64,000 nucleotides of DNA from G965205255 sp965205255 (GCA_965205255.1 OZ242051.1:682001-746000), one strand, 5' to 3'. Positions 27,501-37,685 are shown, counted from the stretch's first letter. Notes: generated by a model not told the origin, from the sequence alone. Numbers and translations: made by a program.

Positions 27501-30500
27501 AAAGCACGGATGTTTTGGGGCATAGTTGGCACTATACGTATAACAAAGTGGGTGAGCTCACAGATTATATAACACCCAATAGTGCGCATATGCATTATAC
27601 GTATAATGACCGGGGCGAGGTGGTGACGCAATCGGTGGTTGATCATCCGGAGGACAAAGTTACTTTGTCTTATGATATGGTCACTAATGCATTGATCAGC
27701 CGTCAGGATAAAACCGGAACAACGGATTACCAGTATGCGGATAACGGCCGATTATTGCAGTTATCTACCCATACTACCGGTGCGATAGCCGGCGATACTC
27801 TGCCTGCTTTTACGGAAGATTACCAGTATACGCAGGCCGGCCGTCCGGTCAGTGTCACCCGTCAGGGACAGCAACAAGCGTTGTATCATTATGATGATCT
27901 GGGACAGTTGAGCCGTGTGGATCGTCAGGGCAAGTCTTTGGAAAACTTTACTTATGATCTTGCCGGTCGGCTTATTCAGTTGGTGAAAGGGCCGGTGAAA
28001 ACCGCCTATACCTACAATACTCTGGGGCAGTTATCGGCGTATCAGACCGGGGTAATGCAGAATAATCATCTGAACCAGGTGGCGGACTATCAGTTCCATT
28101 ATTTGCAGGATGGTGATCTGACCTCAAGAGTGCGTTCTTCAGGTGGAATAAGTACCACAGAGCAGTATCAATATGACAGTATCAACAATCTGCTGAACTA
28201 TACCTGCAACGGCTCACTGTGTCCGAAGGATAATATAGGCAATACCATTAAGGATCAGCATTATACGTTTGATGAATGGAACAACATTAAAACAGTAGCC
28301 ACGGATGTGCTGAGTGCGAAGGGGCCACAGACCAACACTACCACCTATCACTTTGACAGCACAGACCCCATACAGTTGCGCAATTATACGAACAGTAATT
28401 CTGCCTACGGACAGAGTGCCACTTTGCGCTATGATAACGACGGAAATATTACCACTAACGAACACAACCAGTTTATTACTTATACCCCTTTTGATCAGAT
28501 GGCCAGTGTCAATACTAAACAAGGCACCGTCCGTTATCTGTATAACGGTGCTCATGTTCAGGTGAAAGAGAGTGCTCCGGGTCAGGCGCCGTTATATTTT
28601 GAATATGGTGCTGCAGGGCTCAGTGCGCTGGAGCAGGGAGGTAAGACTACGACCGTATTGTATGGAGCCGGACGTATTGGTGAAATTACCCCAGATGGCA
28701 CCACCCATTATACGATCACCGACCAAAGTGGCAGTGTGCTGAGTGAGGCAATGGTTGATTCGGCGGGCAAAGTAAGCTTGGGGGGTTCACGCCTGTATAC
28801 GCCGTACGGGATCGAAGGACGTGCAGGTAGTGCGTCCAAAACGGAGTCAGGGAAAGTCACACCACTGTTACAGCAGAACCTCTGGGGCTTTGATGGTGAG
28901 TTGAAAGATCCGGCCAGCGGTTACCAGTTTTTAGGGCAGGGATATCACCGTGCCTATAATCCGGTGATGCGACGTTTTATGAGCATGGACAGTGCCTCAC
29001 CGTTCGGAAAAGGCGGGTTTAACGGCTATATCTTTGCGAAGAATAATCCGGTGATGTATGGAGATCCGTCCGGGCATATGCCGTCTTGGCTGGGATGGGC
29101 CTTGGATATTGTAGGTGAGGTTGCCGGCGTGGCCATGATCGTTGGTGGAGTCATCACAGAAAATCCTGGGCTGGTCGCACTCGGTATTGGTACGGTTACA
29201 TCATCTTCGCTTGATATTGCTTCTCGTATAGAAGCTAAACAGGGGCATAATAAGGCAGCTCTGGGATTGGGTATCAGTGCAGCCGTTGTGGGAATTGCAA
29301 CAGCTATCGGCGGTGATGTTGAGTCGGTAGGTTCTGCTGCTGAGAGTATTTATTCCTCAGCCAGTACACTAAGTAAGGTGGCTGCGGTTACGACAGCAGT
29401 ACTGGCCATCACCGCAACAGGTACAGCCACTGCGGCGACGATTATGGGTTATGCCACAAAAGGTAATGGTCAAACCATTGATACCTTAAGTTATGTGGCG
29501 ATTGGAACAGGAGTCGGTGCCGCAATAGGTGGTTTTGGTGATAGCTTCAACACAGGAGAGTCAGCAGAAATAGGTGATACTGAGCCTGCAACCTCAGCTT
29601 GTTTTACAGGTAAGACTCTTGTTGCTACTGCAACCGCAAATACTCATGGAATTACAAATAAACCAATTAAAGATATTCAGTTAGATGAATATATATTAAC
29701 AGGCAGTGTGGATACTAAAAGTAAACATACCAAACAAAAAACATCCTATGACTCCGCGGCCATTACCCCTAAAACCTGGGAAGAAATAGACTTTACTTAT
29801 TATGATAACTACCCCTTTAAAGCCTCATATGCTGATAAAGTAATTTCTGGCTGTAAGAAAGCTCTTAACACTGAGGGAAAAGCTGTTTTGCGCTGTACCG
29901 AGCATATGAACCTGCTTAGGCCTAAATCAATAGTTAAGCTGTGGCAGCAGATACAACAAAAACAAGGCTGGGTGCCGGTAACCATTAAGGAATTTGGAAT
30001 CAATAATGTGCATGGGCATGTCACAGCCATTAAACCCGATACAATCAATACGACCCATTTAGAGATTAAGCAGAGCCATAAAAGTCCTGCCATTGCCACC
30101 TTTGAGCGGCATGTACTGGAGGTGCGCACGTATACCTTTAAAGATCTGAAAACTGGAAAATTCAACAAAATCACTGCCACGCCTAACCATAAGTTTTATG
30201 TGGCCAATAAAAAGACATTTGAACAAATACAGAATGTGTCCCCTAAAGATCGGTTAGTGAGTGCTACTGGTGATCAGGTGCATGTAGTGTGTGAGTCAGG
30301 AAAGGAAAATCACTGTGGGGTGAGTTATGGCGTTAAGGGAGTGCCTGTAGCGGTGTATAACCTGGAAGTCTATCGACGGCACAGGTATTTTGTAGGGGAA
30401 GAGAATATACTGGTTCATAATATTTGTGCTCGCAGACTACAGGCGATTACTGATGCTCTCCCTGAAGGTGCACAACAAGAACTAAATGGTTTAGAACATG

Positions 30501-30982
30501 AGATGACCGTAATATCAAGCGTGCAATATATGAGCGATGAAGAAGAGAAAAAAATAAACTACATAGTAGTTGATTCTGAAAGTGAAACTGCCAGTTTTAC
30601 CATTAAATTTTATGAGAAGAGATGGGAGTTTACATATTCATATAAGAGAAATAACCCTATTTGTCATGCAAATGATATTACACGAACCCAGTATTTAAAG
30701 GCATTAGAATATATAAAAGACAATAACCTAGATTTTAACATAACTGAAAATCCTGATGTGTTAATTAGAAGACCGGTTGTGAATAAGGAAACACAAGCGA
30801 AAACTGATGGATTAAATTCAGGAACAGATGAGTTGATGAATGCATTTTTTGATACGCCGAATGGAAAGCATACACGTTATGTTATGAAGGATTTTCAATT
30901 GGACCCAGTATCGGTAAGAAAGACTGGAACCGTTCGTAATAAAGATTTAGCTTTCTTTATTGATGTAAAACCGAGCATGTAG
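24510..30982 (+). pseudogene. Giant secreted Rhs protein 2 with Hint-linked tip, one frameshift
   Basis: Translation starts at ATG 24510 (AAAGG 10 bases upstream) with a signal peptide (MFKKTNRSILVTFTLLSMLL...MADQ). The frame breaks near 25528, where GCCGG replaces the GCCAGG of the Rhs3 copy, a one-base deletion. The open frame resumes at once and runs to 30982. Restored, the protein is about 2157 residues. YD repeats form the shell; the core ends with GYQFLGQGYHRAYNPVMRRF and DPSGH (about 29061). A hydrophobic linker is followed by a complete Hint module (29598-30420; nucleophile block CFTGKT, TPNHKFYV, terminal VHN) and a 187-residue tip I do not recognise (30421-30979). The module should release the tip by self-cleavage. 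The gene is inactive unless the break is a sequencing error or is bypassed. Confidence 0.85.
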
Positions 30983-31030
30983 AAAAGATAGTGTAAACGG
31001 CTATTGTTTACTTTTCCTTGGAAGGGTAAA

Positions 31031-31200
31031 TGATGGTTGTTGAACTTGATGAAAACTTAGTCAGTCAGATCACAGATCAGGTCAAAACGCAGGATGATTT
31101 AGCTGAGCTCAGCAAGCAGTTACTGAAGCTGTCAGTTGACAAAGAGCTTGCGCTGAACTGGAAGAACACCTCGGTTATGGAAAGCAGGCTCTGTTACAAA
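31031..31200 (+). pseudogene. IS256-family transposase N-terminal fragment
   Basis: ATG at about 31031 gives MMVVELDENLVSQITDQVKT, QDDLAELSKQLLKLSV, and after a frameshift AELEEHLGYGKQALL, the standard N-terminus of IS256/mutator-type transposases. It breaks off at CAGGCTCTGTTAC. It lies 50 bases after the Rhs2 stop. Confidence 0.65.
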
Positions 31201-31892
31201 AAAAGGTAGTGCCAATAACTCTGTGTCTATTCAGGATGAAAAACATTGTTCATAGCTCTTGATATGGATAAAAGCTTGTTACCGGTCTGGAATAAGTTGT
31301 GCTTTCCAGTCGGTCAATTACCATACAAATAATATTTAAAAACAGAATCAGTATTCGGAAACGAATTAAGGTGCCTGCCGACTTTACGAATCTCCTTATT
31401 GAGTCGTTCTATCCAATTAGTGGTGTACAGAATTTGTCTTATTTGAGGTGGATAATTCAAATAAGCAATGTAATGATTCCATTTTTTTCAGGTAGTTGAC
31501 GCACAAAGCCGGGGTATTTAACCTTCCATTGTTCAATAAATGCCTGTAAGCGCAATATGCGCCCAGTCGGGTGTATCGGCTGTATCATCTAAATGCCTGT
31601 AAGCGCAATATGCGCCCAGTCGGGTGTATCGGCTGTATCATCTAAATTAAATACCTGAAAACTTTAGACCATAGACTTTTTTTTCACTGGCTCGAACCCG
31701 AATCAGTAAATTACGTAATTTATGGATCAGGCATAACTGGTGATGCGCCTGAGGGTAGCTCTCTGCTATAGCATTTTCAATGCCAGATAGCTCATCACTG
31801 ACTACCAGTCCTGTATTTTTTATTCCACGATGATGCAAATCTACAGATAAGTTAACGATGCCCTTCAGACACAAAACCATTATCACTATCAA
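31200..31892 (-). pseudogene. IS256-family transposase C-terminal fragment, decayed
   Basis: Minus-strand frames read LVVSDELSGIENAIAESYPQ, AHHQLCLIHKLRNLLIRVRA, then VFNLDDTADTPDWAHIA, RLQAFIEQWKVKYPGFVRQL and ILYTTNWIERLNKEIRKVGR, the catalytic and C-terminal parts of an IS256-family transposase. There are several frameshifts and a 53-bp tandem duplication (31538-31643). Its orientation is opposite to the N-terminal fragment next to it, so a rearrangement occurred. It ends almost at the yebC stop codon. Confidence 0.75.
31538..31643. repeat. Perfect 53-bp tandem duplication
   Basis: The unit starting AAATGCCTGTAAGCGCAATA and ending GGCTGTATCATCT occurs twice head to tail without a mismatch, inside the IS256 remnant. 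Perfect identity inside otherwise decayed sequence implies a recent event. Confidence 0.9.
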
Positions 31893-31901
31893 AAATAGTG
31901 A
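31883..31901. terminator. Short hairpin after yebC
   Basis: TCACTAT and ATAGTGA flank a CAAAA loop, 5 bases past the yebC stop. The 7-bp AT-rich stem and absence of a T-run make termination possible but weakly supported. Confidence 0.3.
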
Positions 31902-31905
31902 CCAT

Positions 31906-32655
31906 TTATTGTTCTAATGATTTTAAAATATCAACGGAAATATCTGCATTGGTATATACATTTTGTACGTCGTCAAGATCTTCAAGGGAGTCGATCATCT
32001 TCATTAACTTTTCAGCACCATTTTTATCAAGCTCAACTTTTGTTGAAGCTAACATCGCCACCTCAGAGTTCTCAGGTTCGAACCCTGATGCAATCATTGC
32101 ATCTTTAACCGAAATTAATTCTTTCCAGTCAGATAGCACCTCAATACAGCCGTCATCACTGGAGATAATATCATCTGCCCCTGCTTCAAGGGCTACTTCC
32201 ATTAATGCATCTTCATCGCAACTGCTATCAAACAACATCTGCCCCTTTCTCTCGAACAAATACGCAACAGAGCCATCTGTTCCAAGATTCCCCCCATGCT
32301 TAGAGAATGAATGACGTACTTCAGACACGGTACGATTTCGGTTATCGGTTAGGCATTCCACCAGTACAGCAATACCACCCACACCATAACCTTCGTAGGT
32401 GATCTCTTCCATGTTGTTTGCTTCATCGTTACCTGCACCACGCTTTATAGCGCGATCAATAGTATCCCTTGTCATATTCGCACCCAGCGCCTTGTCAACC
32501 GCTGTCCGAAGTCTAGGATTATCTTCAGGATTAGGACCACCGGCTTTAGCAGCTACCACCAACTCGCGAATAAGTTTAGTAAAAACTTTTCCACGCCTGG
32601 CATCCTGAGCTGCTTTGCGATGCTTAATATTTGCCCACTTACTATGACCTGCCAT
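31906..32655 (-). CDS. yebC: YebC/PmpR/TACO1 family protein
   Basis: A 249-residue member of the YebC family, described as transcriptional regulators and, more recently, as ribosome-associated factors that ease stalling at proline-rich sites. The N-terminus MAGHSKWANIKHRKAAQDAR is diagnostic, followed by TKLIRELVVAAKAGG, TYEGYGVGGIAVLVECLTDN and an acidic C-terminal half (LEDLDDVQNVYTNAD). It follows aspS by about 60 bases on the same strand, the usual aspS-yebC arrangement; ruvC, often next, is missing because IS256 debris begins right at its 3' end. AGGGA precedes the ATG. Confidence 0.96.
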   Translation of the reverse strand: MAGHSKWANIKHRKAAQDARRGKVFTKLIRELVVAAKAGGPNPEDNPRLRTAVDKALGANMTRDTIDRAIKRGAGNDEANNMEEITYEGYGVGGIAVLVECLTDNRNRTVSEVRHSFSKHGGNLGTDGSVAYLFERKGQMLFDSSCDEDALMEVALEAGADDIISSDDGCIEVLSDWKELISVKDAMIASGFEPENSEVAMLASTKVELDKNGAEKLMKMIDSLEDLDDVQNVYTNADISVDILKSLEQ

Positions 32656-32718
32656 CTTATCAATCCCTACAATCTAACGAAAACTATTTCAGCATATATT
32701 TATTCATCTACAAAAAAA

Positions 32719-34503
32719 TCAATTATCTGCACTTTGTTCTTCACCGGAGCTAACTGAAATATTAAGCTCATTCAGTTGTGCAGCATCAACACGACTCGGC
32801 GCCTTCGTCATAAGGCATGATGAAGATAATGTTTTTGGAAAGGCTATTACCTCCCGTATGGAGTTAGCATTAGTCATCAACATAACGATACGATCCAGCC
32901 CCAAGGCAATACCACCATGAGGTGGAGCACCAAACTGTAATGCATCAAGCAAGAATCCAAACTTTTCCTGTTGCTCTTGTTGATCAATATTTAATACTTC
33001 AAATACCGACTGCTGCATAGCCTGATCATGGATACGCACTGAACCGCCACCTATTTCAAAACCATTTAACACCATGTCGTATGCACGAGATAATGCATTG
33101 CCAGGTGCTTTTTTTAACTCTTCAACAGAACATGCAGGAGAAGTAAACGGGTGGTGTAGCGCAGTCCAGCCTCCTTCGCTATTTTTTTCAAACATGGGGA
33201 AATCAGTGACCCACAAAGGAGCCCATTTACATGTATATAAAGATAAGTCATCACCCACTTTACAACGAAGAGCACCCATAGATTCATTGACAACCTTTTC
33301 ATTGTCCGCTCCAAAAAATATAATATCACCATCCTGAGCATTGGTTTTTTTGAGAATAGCTACCAATTGATCGTCGTTTAAAAACTTAAGTATTGGTGAC
33401 TGTAACCCTTCTGAACCATTATCAATAGACTTAACCTTAATCCATGCAAGACCTTTGGCACCATAGATGGTTATAAATTTGGTATATTCATCAATGTTCT
33501 TTCGGCTCAATGATGCACCACCTGGTACTCTCAATGCAACGACACGCCCACGTTCATCATTTGCCGGACCACTAAAGACTTTAAAGTCAATAGATTTGAC
33601 TATAGTATCGATTGTAACAAGTTCCATCGGTAGCCTTAGGTCAGGTTTATCAGAACCATATTTATTCATGGCACAGGCGTATGTTATGCGCGGAAACTCA
33701 TCTAAATCAACAGACATCAGCTTCGCAAAAATCTGCCTGATCATCGTTTCTGCTATGTTTAAAATTTCGACCTCATTTAGAAATGAGGTTTCAATATCTA
33801 TCTGCGTAAACTCCGGCTGACGATCTGCCCGTAAATCTTCATCGCGAAAACACTTAACAATCTGATAATACTTGTCGAAACCCGATATCATAAGTAGCTG
33901 CTTAAAGATTTGAGGAGACTGAGGCAATGCAAAGAAGTGTTTAGGATAAACCCTGCTGGGAACCAGGTAATCGCGAGCACCTTCCGGTGTCGCACGCGTT
34001 AACATAGGGGTTTCAATGTCTAAAAAACCAAGACCATCCAAATATTTTCTGATTAACTGTGTAAACTTGGAACGGAAAATAATTTTTTGTTGCAGGTCTG
34101 GTCGGCGTAGTTCAAGATAACGATGCTTAAGACGAATATCTTCACCTGCTTCTATTGGACCATCAAGCTGAAAGGGTAATGGAGCTGATGTATTAATAAC
34201 TTTCAATTCACTGGCCAATAGCTCTATTTCGCCAGTAGGTAGCTTGTTGTTAACTGCCCCCATACGTTTACGAATAACACCTTGTACTTCTATTACAAAT
34301 TCACTGCGAAGTCGCATGGCTATTTCAGCAAGCTCAGGAGTACCTGCACCAGAGTCTACCACAATCTGAACGATTCCAGAGTGATCCCGCAAATCAACAA
34401 ATGTCAGACTACCAAGACTGCGACTACGATTAACCCAACCGGTCAGCCGGACCTTTTCATTCTGATTATCTAAACGCAATTGCCCGCACAAATGGCTTCG
34501 CAT
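32719..34503 (-). CDS. aspS: Aspartyl-tRNA synthetase
   Basis: Class II synthetase that charges tRNA-Asp. The start is ATG at 34503 (MRSHLCGQLRLDNQNEK, aligned with the E. coli enzyme) with GAGAG just upstream; an upstream TTG is not supported. This gives 594 residues. Domains: OB-fold anticodon binding (residues 1-110, VNRSRSLGSLTFVDLRD), motif 1 near RHRYLELRRPDLQ, the TRATPEGARDYLVPSR block, motif 2 FRDEDLRADRQPEFTQIDIE, the bacterial insertion domain, and motif 3 GGIALGLDRIVML. A run of 8-bp tandem repeats lies 115-218 bases upstream, in the likely promoter region. Confidence 0.97.
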   Translation of the reverse strand: MRSHLCGQLRLDNQNEKVRLTGWVNRSRSLGSLTFVDLRDHSGIVQIVVDSGAGTPELAEIAMRLRSEFVIEVQGVIRKRMGAVNNKLPTGEIELLASELKVINTSAPLPFQLDGPIEAGEDIRLKHRYLELRRPDLQQKIIFRSKFTQLIRKYLDGLGFLDIETPMLTRATPEGARDYLVPSRVYPKHFFALPQSPQIFKQLLMISGFDKYYQIVKCFRDEDLRADRQPEFTQIDIETSFLNEVEILNIAETMIRQIFAKLMSVDLDEFPRITYACAMNKYGSDKPDLRLPMELVTIDTIVKSIDFKVFSGPANDERGRVVALRVPGGASLSRKNIDEYTKFITIYGAKGLAWIKVKSIDNGSEGLQSPILKFLNDDQLVAILKKTNAQDGDIIFFGADNEKVVNESMGALRCKVGDDLSLYTCKWAPLWVTDFPMFEKNSEGGWTALHHPFTSPACSVEELKKAPGNALSRAYDMVLNGFEIGGGSVRIHDQAMQQSVFEVLNIDQQEQQEKFGFLLDALQFGAPPHGGIALGLDRIVMLMTNANSIREVIAFPKTLSSSCLMTKAPSRVDAAQLNELNISVSSGEEQSADN

Positions 34504-34617
34504 AGAACTCTCTCTTACCAACTAATCGAAATGGATCATACTCAAAGGATGAGTATTATACCCAGATTATAATCTTATGTGTAGTGAACTGTGTCAGAGA
34601 GCGGATAGTCATTTTAG

Positions 34618-34721
34618 TTTACTTGTTTACTTGTTTACTTGTTTACTTGTTTACTTGTTTACTTGTTTACTTGTTTACTTGTTTACTTGTTTATTATTTT
34701 ATTATTTTATTATTTTATTAT
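34618..34721. repeat. Octamer tandem array upstream of aspS
   Basis: Nine perfect copies of TTTACTTG (34618-34689) pass directly into four copies of TTTATTAT (34690-34721), keeping the same 8-bp period. Such arrays change copy number by slippage. It lies 115 bases upstream of the aspS start, close enough to alter promoter geometry, though no effect is shown. Confidence 0.9.
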
Positions 34722-34825
34722 TTTAACATTCAATTTTAAACGTACTTTTTCAGACAATTTAGCCAACAAAGGTTTATTCTGAATTTTTATGTTGCAAAAA
34801 AAACAAAAACCAATGGCGGGCTTAT

Positions 34826-34985
34826 TTCAAAACTATGTATAACTACTGCTATCACCATGGTTTTATTGCTTGCTTTTAAATGCGAACTATTGAGTAATAC
34901 CTGCTACTTATTGCAAGGAATTTCGACGCATAACAGTAAGATAAGAAAAGTAGCGCAATAAGAAGATAGAATCAGATTTTGGTAT
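34826..34985 (-). mobile_element. MITE copy, left end eroded
   Basis: Right end GATAGAATCAGATTTTGGTATTA; the interior shows ATGGTTTTATTGCTTGCTTT, TTGCAAGGAATTTCGACGCA and TAACAGTAAGATAAGAAAAG. The left terminal repeat is degenerate (CAAAACTATGTATAACTACT). Confidence 0.7.
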
Positions 34986-35195
34986 TATTTCGTTAATTTA
35001 CGATAAGAATTTCTGAATTAAACTAACAAGTGCAGCAGGTTAATTTTGAAAGATGAGTCAACTGTTGTTACCCTTCACAGCTGAATCATCAAAAGGTAGA
35101 GGTCCTGATATGCCAACGCCTCTGGAAGGCTATACTAAAAAGCGTCTTGCACTTTTTGGTTAAATCCAGCTTTACCCAACCAATCGAGCACAATC

Positions 35196-35230
35196 AAAGG
35201 GTGGCGGGGTCTTGGTTACAACCACCCTTT
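35196..35230. other. Inverted repeat AAAGGGTGG/CCACCCTTT
   Basis: Nine-base perfect arms around a 17-base loop, GC-richer than its surroundings. It could be a terminator of an unseen small transcript or part of a structured RNA. No T-run follows. Confidence 0.4.
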
Positions 35231-35539
35231 GTCGGCCTGATCATTACCCCCCCAGATTACAAGTATGTTAATACATTACTTTTTGTTATTTGAAGACCAT
35301 TAAGCAATGACACACGCTTTTGTTGCATTTATATTATTTTTTTATTACAACACATTACTGAGCCTTTTTTATACAAATGATATTGCTTACTTGCAGGCTT
35401 TGCACCTGACGGTTATAATGTGGCTTCAGCAATAAAATTTTTATTGTTTTTATATACAGTATTTATAATTATTTATTTTTTTTATTAAATTTTTGGTATA
35501 TGACTCAAACTTGCAATATACCTCGCTATTGCTCGACAA

Positions 35540-35577
35540 AGAAATCTATATTCATGCAAGCTTAGTCATAGATTTCT
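35540..35577. other. Inverted repeat AGAAATCTAT/ATAGATTTCT
   Basis: Ten-base perfect arms around an 18-base loop in non-coding sequence. Function unknown. Confidence 0.35.
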
Positions 35578-35922
35578 GCGTCTCCGAAGTGAAGATGCTA
35601 GCGCATAATAAACTGCAAGTCTGAGACAAAACCTTTTTATTGTTATTGATTTTTTATTTTTATTAGTTGCTTAGATAAACCTGTAAAATTTCAACCCCCA
35701 TCCCCATATGAGCAAATAATATTAGAACAAACGTCAGAAAATGTATTTTTTTATATCGTTATTATAATAAAAAACAATCATACAAAGTCTGTTCTTTTAT
35801 TCACTGCTTTATTGGCTCAGCCAGCTAACTGCTTGTTGGTCACTGCAAATCTGAACTTTCCAAAAGCTACAGTGTGGTAAAACCGCCCCATTCAACTAAT
35901 AGATCTGATTATCTAACGACTT

Positions 35923-36141
35923 AACTCACCCCACTTAAATAATCGAAGTAAGTGTAGGTTTATAAAGCAAGATTATTTATGTGTTTTTGCATAAAAAAGT
36001 TATCTTTTTTTATTTCTTATTGTGCGAACGAATAACAAAACTGTTTTTTTCCTAAATCGTCGATAACTACCATTTAAACCATAGACTTTATGAAAATTAT
36101 CACCTAAAATGCAGCCGAAAGTAATAGTGGTGGGGTGAGTT
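35923..36141. repeat. 219-bp segment bounded by 12-bp inverted repeats
   Basis: AACTCACCCCAC at 35923-35934 and its exact complement GTGGGGTGAGTT at 36130-36141 bracket an AT-rich, non-coding interior. The geometry is that of a small inverted-repeat element unrelated in sequence to the main MITE. Only one copy is visible in the window. Confidence 0.35.
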
Positions 36142-36168
36142 TTGTCAGTTATCAGCTCAGAATTTATA

Positions 36169-36319
36169 TTATATCAAAACCTGTTTCTAGCTACTATTAT
36201 GAGCATGTTTTTATGGCTTTTTGTTAAAGACGAAGTGACAAGTAACAGGAGCTTCAACGCATAACAGCAAGATCAGAAAAGCAGTGTAATAAGAAGTTAG
36301 AACCAAGCTTTAGTGTTAG
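36169..36319 (-). mobile_element. MITE copy, near full length
   Basis: Left end TTATATCAAAACCTGTTTCT; the interior shows GAGCATGTTTTTATGGCTTT, TTGTTAAAGACGAAGTGACA and GAGCTTCAACGCATAACAGC; the right end GAACCAAGCTTTAGTGTTA is degenerate. Reverse orientation, upstream of emrD. Confidence 0.75.
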
Positions 36320-36479
36320 ATAATGTTAGGATATATCATTAATAAAAACACATAACAGCAAAAAAATATTCACAAATCAGAATGCTAGATAAATATTAAC
36401 AACTATATTTTTCAACATTCATAGCTAGCTACCATATACACCTAAAGTCAGATGATGGAGTTGCAGGGGAAAAAGACCA

Positions 36480-37685
36480 TTGAAACCCACAAACAAGAAA
36501 GCTAAAGCGGCCTTACTTCTAATTGTTTTGCTTGCTTCCGTAGGGCAATTAACAAATACAATTTTTGTACCTGCAATAAACATCATGGCTATCTCAATCC
36601 ATACCAATGCAGGCGCTTTGCAAGCAATCATTGCTGCTTATCTGCTATCTTATGGGTTGTCTCAATTTATTTACGGACCCCTTTCAGATTATTATGGTCG
36701 TCGACCAATAGTGCTGATTGGTCTTATTATTTATCTTCCAGGTGCCGCTTTAGCCTGGAGTGCCAATTCTTTTTTAATGCTGTTTTTAGGTTGCCTTATT
36801 CAGGGAGCAGGCATTGGTTGTGGTGGAGTGATGTCACGAGCAGTCATGCGAGATCTTTTCAGTGGTAAAGCATTACATCGCGCCAACAGCGTGGTAGCAA
36901 TGGGATTGTCTCTCCCTCCTCTTGTTGCGCCCATTCTTGGTGGCGAATTAAGTCATCTGTTTGGATGGCGCGCCTGCTTTGCATTTATGGCAACTTTTTG
37001 CCTATTGATTTGGCTTATTAGCTTGTTACTTTATCCGGAAACCAACTACCATCGTTATCAACGCAAGCCTGTTTTGAAAAATTATGTTTCCATACTTAAA
37101 AATAAGGCTTTTCAAGCCTATAGTTTATGCACAATGCAAACCTTTGCAGGCATTGCTTTACTGGAGGTTGTGCTTGGTGTGTTATTGGGGCAGCGTCTGG
37201 GTTTTTCACCCAAAGACGTCAGCTTTATCTTCACCATTCCTCTACCTGGCTATATTTTAGGTTCATGGCTATCAGCCAAACTATCTCACCAGTATGAGCG
37301 TGATACAATTATCGCAGTAAGCCTTGTTGTGCTCATTCTTGGCGGAATAACAATGCTATTACCAGCGATAATGAAAAATATTTCAGTTATAGTTTTACTG
37401 GTTCCTGCTGTGATCTACTTTATCGCAGCAGGCATGTTAGCACCTGCTACTATTTCTGGCGCAACTGAACCTTTTCCTAATCAGGCAGGCACTGCCGGAG
37501 CCATATTGGGTGGGCTGCAAAATGTTGGCGCAGGAATGATTACTCTATTATCGGCGTGGCTACCACAAAATAATCAGCTTTGTCTCGGTATATTAATGAC
37601 ACTGCTGCCCCTCATCGCTGGAAGTATTTTTATAAAACACTTGATAAATACGTCAAAAAAAAACTCCCTATATGCATCTCCTTAA
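36480..37685 (+). CDS. emrD: EmrD-like multidrug efflux transporter (MFS, DHA1)
   Basis: A 401-residue inner-membrane proton antiporter of the Bcr/CflA/EmrD drug-efflux group, with about 12 hydrophobic segments. The sequence parallels E. coli EmrD throughout: GQLTNTIFVPAI, AAYLLSYGLSQFIYGPLSDY with motif A (DYYGRRPIVLIG, residues about 71-82), GAGIGCGGVMSRAVMRDLF, and near the C-terminus EPFPNQAGTAGAILGGLQNV. The start is TTG at 36480, with AGGGG 10 bases upstream and no nearby ATG. It converges on the next gene with no base between the two stop codons. Substrate range cannot be deduced. Confidence 0.9.
   Translation: MKPTNKKAKAALLLIVLLASVGQLTNTIFVPAINIMAISIHTNAGALQAIIAAYLLSYGLSQFIYGPLSDYYGRRPIVLIGLIIYLPGAALAWSANSFLMLFLGCLIQGAGIGCGGVMSRAVMRDLFSGKALHRANSVVAMGLSLPPLVAPILGGELSHLFGWRACFAFMATFCLLIWLISLLLYPETNYHRYQRKPVLKNYVSILKNKAFQAYSLCTMQTFAGIALLEVVLGVLLGQRLGFSPKDVSFIFTIPLPGYILGSWLSAKLSHQYERDTIIAVSLVVLILGGITMLLPAIMKNISVIVLLVPAVIYFIAAGMLAPATISGATEPFPNQAGTAGAILGGLQNVGAGMITLLSAWLPQNNQLCLGILMTLLPLIAGSIFIKHLINTSKKNSLYASP

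Larger units (their letters stand above)
30983..31905. other. IS256 graveyard between Rhs2 and yebC
   Basis: No intact gene. Two opposed IS256-family transposase fragments (31031-31200 and 31200-31892) and a 53-bp tandem duplication occupy it. No candidate immunity gene for Rhs2 is present. Confidence 0.6.
34504..36479. other. 2-kb AT-rich gap with repeats, hairpins and MITEs
   Basis: No gene of 60 codons or more looks real. Contents: an octamer tandem array (34618-34721), a MITE (34826-34985), a possible roughly 36-codon ORF from ATG near 35054 (MSQLLLPFTAESSKGRGPDM..., no good ribosome site), two inverted repeats (35196-35230 and 35540-35577), a pair of 12-bp inverted ends (35923-35934 and 36130-36141) and another MITE (36169-36319). 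Base composition is far more AT-rich than the genes on either side. Confidence 0.6.

Noticed and set aside
25544..30982. The second Rhs2 reading frame as an independent gene
   Set aside because: Its first codons correspond to the middle of the intact Rhs3 protein, and there is no ribosome site before the ATG at 25544. A one-base deletion explains the split better.
31647..31892. An intact 81-codon gene next to yebC
   Set aside because: The sequence is the middle of an IS256 transposase whose remaining parts continue in other frames, so it is a pseudogene piece.
34618..34721. CRISPR-like array
   Set aside because: The units are contiguous octamers without spacers, so it is a simple tandem repeat.
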